A stretch of DNA of 64,000 nucleotides, from positions 1,488,001 to 1,552,000 of the forward strand of contig NZ_OY771475.1 in the NCBI RefSeq assembly GCF_963674635.1, in the 5' to 3' direction. The DNA comes from Breoghania sp. GTDB lineage: Bacteria > Pseudomonadota > Alphaproteobacteria > Rhizobiales > Stappiaceae. The notes under the pieces were generated by a model. That model did no database searches, was not told the DNA's origin, and saw only the letters and a program-made list of their open reading frames with translations. Positions 46,568 through 55,413 of the stretch are shown piece by piece. The position numbers and the translations under genes are program-made. Position 1 is the stretch's first letter, and every line of letters starts with the position of its first letter.

Positions 46568-47644
46568 TCAGTGTCCTTCGTATTCAATCGTGATTTCATC
46601 GGTTACCGGATAGGACTGGCAGGTGAGGACGACACCGCGTTCCACCTCGTAATCCTCCAGTGCGAAGTTCTGCGCCATTTCCACCTCGCCGGACTTCACC
46701 CGCGCCATACAGGTGGAGCACACGCCGTTGCAGCAGGAATGCGGAGCATCGATGTCATGCTCGCGCGCGGCCTCCAGAACGGACTGGCCCTTGCGCGGCA
46801 TCTCAAAGCTGTGCGGTGTGCCGTCGATGATGATGGTCGCCTTGACCATGTCACCGGCAGCGCGCGCGGCGTCGGCATCGGCCTGACGCTTGGCGCGGCC
46901 CGGCTGGGCAGCCCCGAAGAGCTCGAACTTGATGCGCTCCTTGGCCATACCGGCTTCCTGAAGCGCCTCGGAAACGCCTTCCATCATGCCCTGCGGGCCG
47001 CAGATGAAAGCAAGCTCCGCGTCTTCCGGCTGCACCCATGACCCGAACAGCGCCTTGCACTTGTCCTTATCGATGCGACCGGAGAAGAGCTCGATCTCCT
47101 GCGCCTCGCCGGAAAAAATGTGCACCACGTTGAAGCGGGCAAGATACCGGTCCTTCAGGTCGCCGAGTTCGGAGCGGAACATGACCTGCGAGGCGGAACG
47201 GTTGCCGTAGACAAGAGTGAATTCGGCATTGGCATCGCCTTCCAGGATCGACTTCACGATGGACAGGATCGGCGTGATGCCGGAGCCTGCGGCAAAGCCG
47301 ATATAACAGTGCCCATCGGTGCCCGCGGTCACCCCGAAGCGCCCTTGCGGGGGCATGGCTTCCAGCGTGTCGCCGACATGAATGTCGGACTTGGCAAAGC
47401 TTGAGAACGCACCGCCGCCCACGCGCTTGATGCCGACCTTGAGGACCCCCTCACCGAGGCCTGCGCAAATGGAATAGCTGCGGCGCAGTTCCTCGCCGTC
47501 GAAATCCTTGCGGAAGGTCAGGTACTGGCCGGGCGTGAAGTGAAAACGGTCAACGTCCTCGGGCCTTGGAGCCAGCGTGAGCACGACGGCGTCGCGTGTA
47601 TCGTGGGCGACGTCGGTGACGGTCAGGGGATAGAAATCGCTCAT
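46568..47644 (-). CDS. paaE: Phenylacetyl-CoA epoxidase reductase subunit PaaE
   Basis: This 358-residue reductase passes electrons from NADPH to the diiron oxygenase. A ferredoxin-NADP reductase module (FTPGQYLTFRK, RRSYSICAG, GFAAGSGITPILS, FICGPQGMMEGV) is followed by a plant-type 2Fe-2S ferredoxin domain with cysteines in HSCCNGVCSTCMARV and VLTCQSYP. It starts 2 bp after paaD, showing a tight operon. Confidence 0.96.
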   Translation of the reverse strand: MSDFYPLTVTDVAHDTRDAVVLTLAPRPEDVDRFHFTPGQYLTFRKDFDGEELRRSYSICAGLGEGVLKVGIKRVGGGAFSSFAKSDIHVGDTLEAMPPQGRFGVTAGTDGHCYIGFAAGSGITPILSIVKSILEGDANAEFTLVYGNRSASQVMFRSELGDLKDRYLARFNVVHIFSGEAQEIELFSGRIDKDKCKALFGSWVQPEDAELAFICGPQGMMEGVSEALQEAGMAKERIKFELFGAAQPGRAKRQADADAARAAGDMVKATIIIDGTPHSFEMPRKGQSVLEAAREHDIDAPHSCCNGVCSTCMARVKSGEVEMAQNFALEDYEVERGVVLTCQSYPVTDEITIEYEGH

Positions 47645-47645
47645 C

Positions 47646-48131
47646 TCAGATCGCCTTGAAGTAGTCGAAGGGTTCCATGCAGGCGTTGCAGCGAAACTGC
47701 GCCTTGCAGGGTGTGGAACCGCGCGGACTTATGTTTACGGTGTCATCGGACCCGCAATGCGGACAGACCACGTGCTGCGCTTTCAGCATTCCGGCGCAGT
47801 TGGCCGCCGCGACCGCGGGCGGGGCGATGCCATAGGCGCGAAGCTTCTCGCGCCCCTCGGCACTGATCCAGTCGGTCGTCCAGGCAGGCGACAGCTGCTG
47901 GCGGATCTCCACCTTCTCCGCCCCGCGCTTCAAAAGCGCGGTCTCGATATCGAGTGCGATGACGGAGGTCGCCGGGCAGCCGGAATAGGTGGGCGTGACC
48001 GTGACCACCAGCTTGTCGTCCTCGTAGCCGACATCGCGGATGATGCCGAGATCGGCCAGCGAGATCGCCGGGATTTCCGGGTCCGGAATCTCTCCGAGCC
48101 AGGACCAGACTATGTCTGTTGCGGGCTGCAT
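47646..48131 (-). CDS. paaD: Phenylacetate-CoA oxygenase assembly protein PaaD
   Basis: This 161-residue MIP18/SufT-like protein is needed for maturation or function of the PaaABCE complex. It shows EIPDPEIPAISLADLGIIRDV, VTVTPTYSGCPAT and a C-terminal zinc-like cysteine pair set (VCPHCGSDDT, PCKAQFRCNACM). Length is normal. It is separated from paaC by 7 bp. Confidence 0.95.
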   Translation of the reverse strand: MQPATDIVWSWLGEIPDPEIPAISLADLGIIRDVGYEDDKLVVTVTPTYSGCPATSVIALDIETALLKRGAEKVEIRQQLSPAWTTDWISAEGREKLRAYGIAPPAVAAANCAGMLKAQHVVCPHCGSDDTVNISPRGSTPCKAQFRCNACMEPFDYFKAI

Positions 48132-48138
48132 GACCGGC

Positions 48139-48888
48139 CTACCAGGTCACACCGGGATAGGTCCGCTGGAGATATTGCATCTCCGACAGGATGTATCCCA
48201 TGTGCTCCGAGTGGAGGCCGTTGCGCCCGCCGGTGCGCGACAGCTCGACTTCCGGCATCTCCAGCCTGGCCGCGGCGAAGGTCGCCGCCGTTTCCGCCCG
48301 GAATGATGCCGCAACCGTCTCCGGATCCGGGATGACGCCTTGCGCCAGAAGCACCTCGTCTGCCTGATCGGTCGCCAAAAGGTCGGCGACGAATGGCCAG
48401 AGCATGTTCAGCGCGCCCTGCATGCGGGCATTGCTTTCCGTCGTGCCATCTCCGAGCCCAATCACCAGATCGCGCGAGCGGTCGATGTGATAGCGCACTT
48501 CCTTCACGACCTTCTCCGCGATCGCGGCGACCCGCTTGTCGCTTGAAGCCGTCAGGCCATCGAGCATTGGCAGATGCCAGGCATCGAAGAGATACTGGCG
48601 CATCAGGGCGACGGCAAAGTCGGTATTGGGCTGCTCCACCAGCAGGCAGTTCAGGAACTGGCGCTCGGTCCGCAGGAAGGCCAGGTCGTCGGCGGAGCGC
48701 CCCTTGCCTTCAATCTCACCGGCCAGCTTGAGCCAGAGCTGGGTCTGGCCGATCAGGTCGAGCCCCATGTTGGCAAAGGCGATATCTTCTTCCAGCACCG
48801 GGGCGTGGCCACACCACTCCCCCGTGCGCTGGGCAAGGATGAGCGCGTTGTCGCCCATGCGCATGCAGAATTTCAGCAAGGGATCCAT
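48139..48888 (-). CDS. paaC: Phenylacetyl-CoA epoxidase structural subunit PaaC
   Basis: This 249-residue ferritin-like helical protein forms the structural partner of PaaA. It starts DNALILAQRTGEWCGHAP, contains FANMGLDLIGQTQLWL, TDFAVALMRQYLFDAWHLP, and ends in GRNGLHSEHMGYILSEMQYLQRTYPG. The ATG overlaps the paaB stop by one base (TAATG), so translation is coupled. Confidence 0.95.
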   Translation of the reverse strand: MDPLLKFCMRMGDNALILAQRTGEWCGHAPVLEEDIAFANMGLDLIGQTQLWLKLAGEIEGKGRSADDLAFLRTERQFLNCLLVEQPNTDFAVALMRQYLFDAWHLPMLDGLTASSDKRVAAIAEKVVKEVRYHIDRSRDLVIGLGDGTTESNARMQGALNMLWPFVADLLATDQADEVLLAQGVIPDPETVAASFRAETAATFAAARLEMPEVELSRTGGRNGLHSEHMGYILSEMQYLQRTYPGVTW

Positions 48889-49172
48889 TACATCGCCCCC
48901 ACTTCCTTGGGGATGTCGAAGAAGGTCGGGTGACGGTAGACCTTGCTCTGCGACGGCTCGAAGAGCTGACCGGCTTCTTCCGGCGAGGACGCGGTGATCT
49001 CGTTGGAGGGCACCACCCAGATGCTCAGGCCTTCGTTGCGACGGGTGTAGACGTCACGCGCATTGCGGATCGCCATTTCGGCGTCCGGTGCATGCAGGCT
49101 GCCAACATGGCGATGCGACAGGCCGTGCTGACCGCGGATGAAGACTTCCCAAAGGGGCCATTCGTTCGACAT
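48888..49172 (-). CDS. paaB: Phenylacetyl-CoA epoxidase subunit PaaB
   Basis: This 94-residue subunit begins WPLWEVFIRGQHGLSHRHVG, the family signature, and continues with VYTRRNEGLSIWVVPS. It bridges PaaAC heterodimers. The start at 49172 is supported by GGGAGAG upstream; the frame extends further 5' but without resemblance. It is coupled to paaC and 11 bp after paaA. Confidence 0.95.
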   Translation of the reverse strand: MSNEWPLWEVFIRGQHGLSHRHVGSLHAPDAEMAIRNARDVYTRRNEGLSIWVVPSNEITASSPEEAGQLFEPSQSKVYRHPTFFDIPKEVGAM

Positions 49173-49183
49173 TTGCTCTCTCC

Positions 49184-50158
49184 CTATTCCGCGGCGACCT
49201 TGGCAGCGCGCTTCTTCTCCGCATGGGCCATCAGCCCGTCGCGATACCAGGCGCCGTCGTCCCATGCCTTGCGGCGCGCTTCGAGGCGCTCGCGGTTGCA
49301 CGGGCCGTTGCCCTTGATGACGTTGAAAAACTCGTTCCAGTCCGGCTCGGAGAAGTCATAACCGCCCTTCTCCTCGTTCCAGGTGAGGTTGGGGTCAGGA
49401 ATGCTCAGGCCGAGGTATTTGGCCTGCGGCGCGGTCTGGTCGACGAACTTCTGGCGCAGCTCGTCATTGGTGTTCTGCTTGATGCCCCAGCGCATGGACT
49501 GCGCGGAATGGACGGAATCCTTGTCGGACGGGCCGAACATCATCAGCGACGGCCACCACCAGCGGTTCATGGCGTCCTGCGCCATTTCCTTCTGTTCCTC
49601 GGTGCCCTCGCAAAGCACGCGCAGGATGTCGAAGCCCTGGCGCTGATGGAAGGACTCTTCCTTGCAGATGCGGATCATGGCGCGCGAATACGGGCCGAAG
49701 GAGCAACGTTGCAGCGGCACCTGATTCATGATCGCCGCGCCGTCCACCAGCCAGCCGATGGCCCCAATGTCGGCCCATGTGAGCGTCGGGTAGTTGAAGA
49801 TCGAGGAGTACTTTGCCTTGCCGGCGAGCAACTGCTCGGTCAGCTCGTCGCGCGAGACGCCCAGTGTTTCCGCCGCGCAATAGAGGTAGAGCCCGTGGCC
49901 CGCCTCGTCCTGCACCTTTGCCAACAGGATGGCCTTGCGCTCCAGCGTCGGGGCGCGGGTGATCCAGTTGCCCTCAGGCAGCTGGCCGACCACTTCCGAA
50001 TGGGCGTGCTGGCTGATTTGGCGCACCAGCGTCTTGCGATAACCCTCCGGCATCCAGTCCTTCGGTTCGATGCGGATACCGTCATCGATCCGCTTCTGGA
50101 ATGCCAACTCCTCGGGGCTGTCGCCGACTTTGCCGGTTTCCACAAGCTGCGCGTACAT
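49184..50158 (-). CDS. paaA: Phenylacetyl-CoA epoxidase catalytic subunit PaaA
   Basis: This 324-residue diiron subunit epoxidises phenylacetyl-CoA. Metal-ligand helices are visible in AKVQDEAGHGLYLY (E and H), and CKEESFHQRQGFDILR (E and H), with HSEVVGQLPEG near the front. The start at 50158 (MYAQLVETG) has GGAG upstream and matches homologues; an ATG at 50191 is in frame. It is the first gene of paaABCDE, 326 bp downstream of paaX. Confidence 0.96.
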   Translation of the reverse strand: MYAQLVETGKVGDSPEELAFQKRIDDGIRIEPKDWMPEGYRKTLVRQISQHAHSEVVGQLPEGNWITRAPTLERKAILLAKVQDEAGHGLYLYCAAETLGVSRDELTEQLLAGKAKYSSIFNYPTLTWADIGAIGWLVDGAAIMNQVPLQRCSFGPYSRAMIRICKEESFHQRQGFDILRVLCEGTEEQKEMAQDAMNRWWWPSLMMFGPSDKDSVHSAQSMRWGIKQNTNDELRQKFVDQTAPQAKYLGLSIPDPNLTWNEEKGGYDFSEPDWNEFFNVIKGNGPCNRERLEARRKAWDDGAWYRDGLMAHAEKKRAAKVAAE

Positions 50159-50484
50159 GGCCTCAACTCCTCGATTGTCCGTGTTGGACATTTCACATGC
50201 GACGACACCTTTCGTGCAGGCGTCGCGCTGAATTGGCTCTGGAGGAATTCAGGGGACCGGCAGTCCGGCATGGCCACCGGGCCGGGGCGGCGTCGCACCC
50301 GCATCCGGGCCCGCCAAGGGGACCGCGTCCGATAGCCGCCACAACGCCTCCTCCGTCGCGGCCGCATTCCTCCCACGTTTGATCTGACACTCTTTACGTC
50401 ACATTTCAAGGCGTATTTCGAAAAAAGCGTGACATATTGAGATGTAGTTCTTTTTCCTTGTGTTTTGTTGCCCTTACGACAGGT
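50159..50484. other. paaX-paaA intergenic region
   Basis: The 326 bases contain no gene. The half nearer paaX is A/T-rich with TTTTTTCG-like stretches and holds the widely spaced inverted repeat described separately; the half nearer paaA is GC-rich. A promoter for paaABCDEZ, apart from the paaG promoter, is likely here. Confidence 0.5.
50398..50433. promoter_or_regulatory. Candidate PaaX-type operator (GTCAC-N26-GTGAC)
   Basis: GTCAC at 50398-50402 and GTGAC at 50429-50433 are inverted half-sites 26 bases apart, upstream of paaA. In E. coli the PaaX operator is recalled to consist of inverted half-sites with a 26-28 base gap, though of different sequence. The spacing match is suggestive only. 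Confidence 0.35.
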
Positions 50485-51336
50485 TCAGCTGTAGGAAAGA
50501 TCCGCAATCCGGCGCGCGATGCGCGTCGGATCGGCTACGAGCGGGCCATCGCGGTTGACGAAGGTCTTTGCGATGGCCGCATCGGCTCCCGGCGACAGCT
50601 GCAGGTACAGCCGTGCAAAGAGGTTACGTGCCTCCGGCCCCTTCCACCCCTTGGGCAGAAGCGGGACCGGCAACATGGGATCGGCCAGCGCGATCTGGCG
50701 GAACATGTGCACCAGAAGCAGCCTGAGGCCAAGCGCCTCCTGCGGCGTACACCGCACATCTTCCAGCTCCGCAAAGCCATCGACGAAACGATCGACCTGC
50801 TCGGCCAATTCATCGAGCCCCCAGGCCCCGCGGGCGATCTCGGTAAGATCATCCTCGGTTGTGGCCCGGAAGTGCGGCGCACCCAGCGGCGGAAGTGGCT
50901 CACCGCGGTCCGGCAGGATGGCCAGATGCGGCAGGGCCATGCCGAAGCGCAGGTCGGTGAGCCTGTGCAGAAGCGCATCGCGCTCCGCACCATGCGGCAA
51001 AAGCACAAGATGCCACCCCTGCAGACGCGCCACGTTGGGCCGGCGGTAGATCAGCCGCGCGGCCCGCGAGAACTCGTCATTGGCGACCCCGGTGAGGCGG
51101 TAGTAACTCTTGCGCCCCTCCTTCTCACCCTTGATCCGGCCTGAGGATACCAGTCGAGAAACCGCTGTTCTGACACGACTTTCGCCGATATGAACGGTCT
51201 TGCAGGCCTCAATGATATTGCCCATCCAGATCTCGCCGGCACGCGGGGCGACCACATCACCATAAAGCGTGACGATGAACGACCCCGCGCGCACGGGAAA
51301 GCGGTCGAGAAGCTGATCAATGAGCGTTTCAAGCAT
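50485..51336 (-). CDS. paaX: Phenylacetate-responsive transcriptional repressor PaaX
   Basis: This 283-residue regulator has an N-terminal winged helix-turn-helix (IIEACKTVHIGESRVRTAVSRLVSSGRIKGEKEGRKSYY region, about residues 35-80) and the PaaX-like C-terminal effector part (WHLVLLPHGAERDALLHRL, RFGMALPHLAILP). It binds phenylacetyl-CoA in studied systems and represses paa genes. The start at 51336 has GGAG seven bases upstream. It lies between paaK and paaA on the same strand. Confidence 0.92.
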   Translation of the reverse strand: MLETLIDQLLDRFPVRAGSFIVTLYGDVVAPRAGEIWMGNIIEACKTVHIGESRVRTAVSRLVSSGRIKGEKEGRKSYYRLTGVANDEFSRAARLIYRRPNVARLQGWHLVLLPHGAERDALLHRLTDLRFGMALPHLAILPDRGEPLPPLGAPHFRATTEDDLTEIARGAWGLDELAEQVDRFVDGFAELEDVRCTPQEALGLRLLLVHMFRQIALADPMLPVPLLPKGWKGPEARNLFARLYLQLSPGADAAIAKTFVNRDGPLVADPTRIARRIADLSYS

Positions 51337-51410
51337 GGGAGACTCCGGGTCTGGCGGTGTCCCTTTTAGCGGGCCCATCTGTGCCACTCAATCCAAGGAT
51401 CGATGCCGCG

Positions 51411-52724
51411 TCATCTTGCCGGACGTTCGTCGCGCACCCGCTTGGCCTTGCCGACCGAGCGCATGACACCGCCCGGCTCCACAACCTCAACGCGAGACGA
51501 CACGCCAATCACGCTCTTGATGTGGGCGATCAGCTCGCGCGACGCGCCCTCCGCGATGTGGGTGAGATCCTCGCCTTCCTTGCACTCACAGCGCACCGTC
51601 ATGGTGTCCATGCGGCCCGAACGAGAGAGCACGATTTCATAGTGCGCGGAGAGACTTGCCACCTTGAAGATCTGCTCCTCGATCTGGGTAGGGAAGATGT
51701 TCACGCCGCGCAGGATAATCATGTCATCGGAGCGCCCCGTGACCTTTTCCATCCGGCGCATGGAGCGGGCCGTACCCGGCAGGAGGCGGGTCAGATCGCG
51801 GGTGCGATAACGAATGATCGGGAAGGCTTCCTTGGTCAGCGAGGTGAAGACAAGCTCGCCCTTCTCCCCGTCGGCCACCGGCTCGCCGGTCTCGGGGTTG
51901 ATGACCTCCGGATAGAAGTGATCCTCCCATATATGCAGGCCATCCTTGGTTTCCACGCATTCCTGCGCGACACCCGGACCGATGATTTCAGACAGGCCAT
52001 AGATATCCACCGCGTCCATATCGAAGGCTTCCTCGATTTCCAGACGCATGGCGTTGGTCCACGGCTCAGCGCCGAAGATGCCGATCTTGAGCGAGGAGGC
52101 ACGCGGGTCGAGACCGGCGGCGCGATATGCATCGAGGATCGACAGCATGTAGGAGGGCGTCACCATGATGATGGAGGGCTTGAGGTCCTCGATCAGGGTG
52201 ACCTGACGCTCGGTCATGCCGCCAGAGACAGGAACCACCGTACAGCCGAATTTTTCGGCACCGTAATGCGCACCGAGACCGCCGGTGAAGAGGCCATACC
52301 CATAGGCATTGTGCAGGATATCGCCCGGCGCGCCACCGGCGGCGCGAATGGAGCGGCCGACAACGGATGCCCACATATCGAGATCGTTCTGGGTATAGGC
52401 GACGACGGTCGGCTTGCCGGTGGTGCCAGAAGAGGCGTGCAGACGCGCGATCTGATCCTGAGGCACGGCGAACATGCCGAAGGGATAGTTCTCGCGCAGA
52501 TCCTGTTTCACGGTGAAGGGGAATTTCGACAGGTCCGACAATGTCTTGAGGTCGTCCGGGTGGACGCCGCACTCATCGAACTTGCGACGATAGAAGGGCG
52601 AGCCCTCATAGGCGCGCTTCAATGTCTCCTTCATGCGCGCAAGCTGCAGCGCGGAGATTTCGTCACGTGACGCGGTTTCAATGGGATCGAGCGGCGCGCG
52701 GCGCTCGCTGACGGACTTAAGCAT
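51411..52724 (-). CDS. paaK: Phenylacetate-CoA ligase
   Basis: This 437-residue AMP-forming ligase activates phenylacetate, the entry step. Motifs are intact: the P-loop LHASSGTTGKPTVV (about residue 100), YGLSEIIGPG, FPIIRYRTRDL, GRSDDMIILRGVNIFPTQIE, and the C-terminal VMRSVGKAKRV with the conserved lysine. It is preceded by tandem hairpins and followed 75 bp later by paaX. Confidence 0.97.
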   Translation of the reverse strand: MLKSVSERRAPLDPIETASRDEISALQLARMKETLKRAYEGSPFYRRKFDECGVHPDDLKTLSDLSKFPFTVKQDLRENYPFGMFAVPQDQIARLHASSGTTGKPTVVAYTQNDLDMWASVVGRSIRAAGGAPGDILHNAYGYGLFTGGLGAHYGAEKFGCTVVPVSGGMTERQVTLIEDLKPSIIMVTPSYMLSILDAYRAAGLDPRASSLKIGIFGAEPWTNAMRLEIEEAFDMDAVDIYGLSEIIGPGVAQECVETKDGLHIWEDHFYPEVINPETGEPVADGEKGELVFTSLTKEAFPIIRYRTRDLTRLLPGTARSMRRMEKVTGRSDDMIILRGVNIFPTQIEEQIFKVASLSAHYEIVLSRSGRMDTMTVRCECKEGEDLTHIAEGASRELIAHIKSVIGVSSRVEVVEPGGVMRSVGKAKRVRDERPAR

Positions 52725-52736
52725 GGATAACCTCCC

Positions 52737-52812
52737 GGAACGGCGCCTTTCCGGCGCCGGAATATCAGTCAGAAAAGGAACGGCGCTCTCCCGGCGCCGG
52801 GGTACAGTCAGA
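52737..52812. repeat. Tandem ~40-bp repeat of two hairpins between paaI and paaK
   Basis: The block 52737-52772 (GGAACGGCGC, loop, GGCGCCGG, then CAGTCAGA) is repeated at 52777-52812 with few changes. Each copy forms a GGCGC(C)/GGCGCC hairpin. It lies in the 101-bp gap between paaI and paaK and may attenuate transcription or protect mRNA ends. Confidence 0.75.
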
Positions 52813-52825
52813 TTTGAGTGTTGCC

Positions 52826-53290
52826 TCAGGTAGCTGCGAGATGGGTGCCAGGGACGGTCCGCGAATGTCCGCGGAAGGTCGCATAGAGCTTGCCGTCCTC
52901 ACCAGTCACGGTAATGTCGTAGAGGCCGGAACGCCCGGCGCGGTGGACCTCGGTGGCCGTCGCGATCAGCATCGCCCCCTCGCCCGGCGGGGCGTGGTAG
53001 GTGATCGAGCAATGCTGCGCGACGGTGAACTGGTTATGCGTGTTGCAGGCAAAGGCGAAGGCACTGTCGGCCAACGCGAACATGAACCCGCCGTGGCAGG
53101 TGCCAAGCCCGTTCAGCATGTCCTTGCGAACCCGCATGGTCAGCGTTGCGGTCCCGGGCGCAATGGAAACGACCTCCATGCCAAGCGCCTGACTTGCATG
53201 GTCGTTTTCCCACATGGCATCGGCGCAACGGCGCGCGATGTCCTGTGCGTCCATGGCTGTTTCCGCCGAGGTCGTGACGCCGGTGGTCAT
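52826..53290 (-). CDS. paaI: Hydroxyphenylacetyl-CoA thioesterase PaaI
   Basis: This 154-residue hot-dog thioesterase releases CoA from dead-end phenylacetyl-CoA derivatives. The catalytic region is NGLGTCHGGFMFALADSAFAFACN, with the conserved Asp in ADSAF. VEISIYH-like HCSITYHAPPGEG follows. It overlaps paaG by 4 bp (ATGA). Confidence 0.94.
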   Translation of the reverse strand: MTTGVTTSAETAMDAQDIARRCADAMWENDHASQALGMEVVSIAPGTATLTMRVRKDMLNGLGTCHGGFMFALADSAFAFACNTHNQFTVAQHCSITYHAPPGEGAMLIATATEVHRAGRSGLYDITVTGEDGKLYATFRGHSRTVPGTHLAAT

Positions 53291-54096
53291 GAAGGCTCTC
53301 CCGTGAAGACGGGGGCTCTTTTCTCGGTAAAGGCGCGCACACCTTCTGCATAGTCGGCGCTGCGACCGGCGCGACGCTGAAGGTCCCGCTCCAGGTCAAG
53401 GCTATCATCAAAGCTCAGATGCCCTGCCGCATGCACCGCCTGCTTGGTGAGACCATACCCGAAAGTCGGGCCGCTGGCGAAAGACGACGCAAGGGCTTTT
53501 GCCTCTTCCATCAGCCTGTCGTCGGGCACGGCCTTCCAGATCAGGCCCCACTCCTGCGCCTTGAGCGCACCGAGCGGTTCGCCAGTCAGCATCAGCGCCT
53601 TGGCGCGGGCTTCGCCAAGACGATGGGTCATGGTCCAGGTGCCGCCGGAATCGGGCACGAGACCGAGCTTTGCAAAGGACTGGATGAAGCGCGCGCTCTC
53701 GCCCGCGATCACGATATCGGCGAGCAGCGCCAGGTTCGCGCCCGCTCCAGCCGCAACACCGTTCACTGCGCAGATGACGGGCTTTGGCAGATCGCGAATG
53801 GCACGAGCCAGCGGGTTCCAGAGCGTTTCGATGGTCTGCCCCAGATCGGGGGCGCCGCCCTCGCTGTCGGGATGGCGCGCGCCAAGATCCTGGCCCGCAC
53901 AAAAGCCGCGGCCTGCCCCCGTCAGAAGAACCACCCGCACGCAGGCGTCATCCGCCGCCCGCTTCAACGCGGCACGCAGCAGCGCGTGCAACTCCTCCGT
54001 AAAGGAATTCAGCTTGTCCGGGCGGTTCAGGGTCAGCGTCATCACGCCATCCTCAACCGCCTCCAGAAGCACCGGCTCGGCTCCCGATTGGGTCAT
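53287..54096 (-). CDS. paaG: Enoyl-CoA isomerase/hydratase PaaG
   Basis: This 269-residue crotonase-fold enzyme isomerises the ring-epoxide-CoA to the oxepin form. Oxyanion-hole glycines are in GRGFCAGQDLGAR and NGVAAGAGANLALLADI, and a catalytic-position Asp is in LGLVPDSGGTW, the pattern of PaaG. It is first in the minus-strand paa run and faces livK across a 160-bp region with a palindrome. PaaF is a possible alternative but the GAGANLAL/VPDSGG pattern favours PaaG. Confidence 0.92.
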   Translation of the reverse strand: MTQSGAEPVLLEAVEDGVMTLTLNRPDKLNSFTEELHALLRAALKRAADDACVRVVLLTGAGRGFCAGQDLGARHPDSEGGAPDLGQTIETLWNPLARAIRDLPKPVICAVNGVAAGAGANLALLADIVIAGESARFIQSFAKLGLVPDSGGTWTMTHRLGEARAKALMLTGEPLGALKAQEWGLIWKAVPDDRLMEEAKALASSFASGPTFGYGLTKQAVHAAGHLSFDDSLDLERDLQRRAGRSADYAEGVRAFTEKRAPVFTGEPS

Positions 54097-54169
54097 TCAC
54101 ATATCCTCCCAAATGCGCCGTCGAAGTCAGGCAGGCCCGCACCTTCGAACTGGTCTTGGAAAAAATGTG

Positions 54170-54198
54170 TTGCATAAGCCGACCGCGCGGTCAATAAA
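54170..54198. promoter_or_regulatory. Palindromic operator within the livK promoter (PaaR candidate)
   Basis: A perfect 12-bp palindrome, GACCGCGCGGTC, at 54181-54192 fills most of a 17-bp spacer between TTGCAT (54170-54175) and AATAAA (54193-54198) on the plus strand. On the minus strand a TTGACC -35-like element overlaps it, facing paaG. A repressor bound here would block both directions; the TetR-type PaaR at 58780 is the natural candidate. Confidence 0.65.
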
Positions 54199-54256
54199 TA
54201 ACACATCACAAATTTCGAGGGCCAACCTTGGATATGTGACGATTTGGGAGGATATC

Positions 54257-55396
54257 ATGTCGCTTGCAAAACTCGGTGCCTGCGCATCCGCGCTCGCGCT
54301 GCTCGTTGCCACGCCTGCACTTGCGGAAATCAAGATCGGTGCGTCGTTGGCCGTCACCGGCCCGGCGTCCTTCCTTGGCGACCCGGAAGCCAAAACGCTG
54401 GAAATGCTCGTCAAGCAGTTGAACGCCACCGGCGGCATCAACGGTGAGGAGGTCGAGCTTGTCCTTTATGATGACGGCGCAGATCCCAACAAGGCGCGCA
54501 CCTTCGCCACCCGTCTGATCGAGGAAGACGAAGTCGTCGCCGTCATCGGCGGTTCCTCCACGGGGGCGACCATGGCCATGGCGCCGCTCTTCACCGATGC
54601 CCAGATTCCGTTCGTGTCGCTTGCCGGCGCGGTGGTGATCATCGATCCGGTAAAAGAATACGTCTTCAAGACGCCGCACACCGATCGCATGGCCTGTCTC
54701 AAGATCTTCGAGGACATCAAGAAGCGCGGCATGTCCAAGATCGGCCTGATCTCCGGCACCGGCGGCTTCGGCAAGTCCATGCGCGCCCAGTGCATTGAGG
54801 TGGCTGGCGAAGCGGGCGTGGAAATCGTTGCCGACGAGACCTACGGTCCGGGCGATGCCGACGTGACCCCGCAGCTCACCAACATCGCAAACACCGCAGG
54901 CGTCGAAGCAATCGTGAACCCCGGCTTCGGCCAGGGCCCGGCGGTCGTGACCCGCAATTACGCCCAGCTCGACCTGAAAATGCCCTTCTACCAGAGCCAC
55001 GGCGTTGCCTCCGACAGCTTCATTCACCTTGCTGGCGATGCGGCCAACGGCGTGCGCCTTCCGGCCACCCCGATGCTGATCCCCGACAAGCTGGCCGATG
55101 ACGATGTCCAGAAGGCCGCCGTCACCTCCTATATCGCCGACTACAAGGCTGCCTATGGCGAAGCCCCGTCCACTTTTGGCGGCTATGCCTATGACGCCTT
55201 CCACATGGTGGTGAACGCCATCAAGGCGAAGGGCTCCAGCGATCCGCAGGATATCCGCGACGGTCTGGAGGAGACCAAGGATTATGCGGGCGTCACCGGT
55301 GTCTACACCATGTCCCCCACCGACCACCTCGGCCTCGACCTGACGGCATTCCGCATGCTGGAAATTCAGGAAGGCGCGTGGGTTCCGGTCGAATAA
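54257..55396 (+). CDS. Branched-chain amino acid-type ABC transporter substrate-binding protein (LivK-like)
   Basis: This 379-residue periplasmic protein starts at 54257 after GGGAGG and has a signal peptide (ALALLVATPALA, cut after residue 23). The type-I periplasmic-binding fold is clear: EIKIGASLAVTGPASFLGDPEA, LVLYDDGADPNKA, VIGGSSTGATMA, and YAYDAFHMVVNAI. In this context, next to paa genes and PaaR, it may bind phenylacetate or another aromatic acid rather than leucine; this is inference. Confidence 0.9.
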   Translation: MSLAKLGACASALALLVATPALAEIKIGASLAVTGPASFLGDPEAKTLEMLVKQLNATGGINGEEVELVLYDDGADPNKARTFATRLIEEDEVVAVIGGSSTGATMAMAPLFTDAQIPFVSLAGAVVIIDPVKEYVFKTPHTDRMACLKIFEDIKKRGMSKIGLISGTGGFGKSMRAQCIEVAGEAGVEIVADETYGPGDADVTPQLTNIANTAGVEAIVNPGFGQGPAVVTRNYAQLDLKMPFYQSHGVASDSFIHLAGDAANGVRLPATPMLIPDKLADDDVQKAAVTSYIADYKAAYGEAPSTFGGYAYDAFHMVVNAIKAKGSSDPQDIRDGLEETKDYAGVTGVYTMSPTDHLGLDLTAFRMLEIQEGAWVPVE

Positions 55397-55413
55397 TTCC
55401 GGCCTGAATAGTT

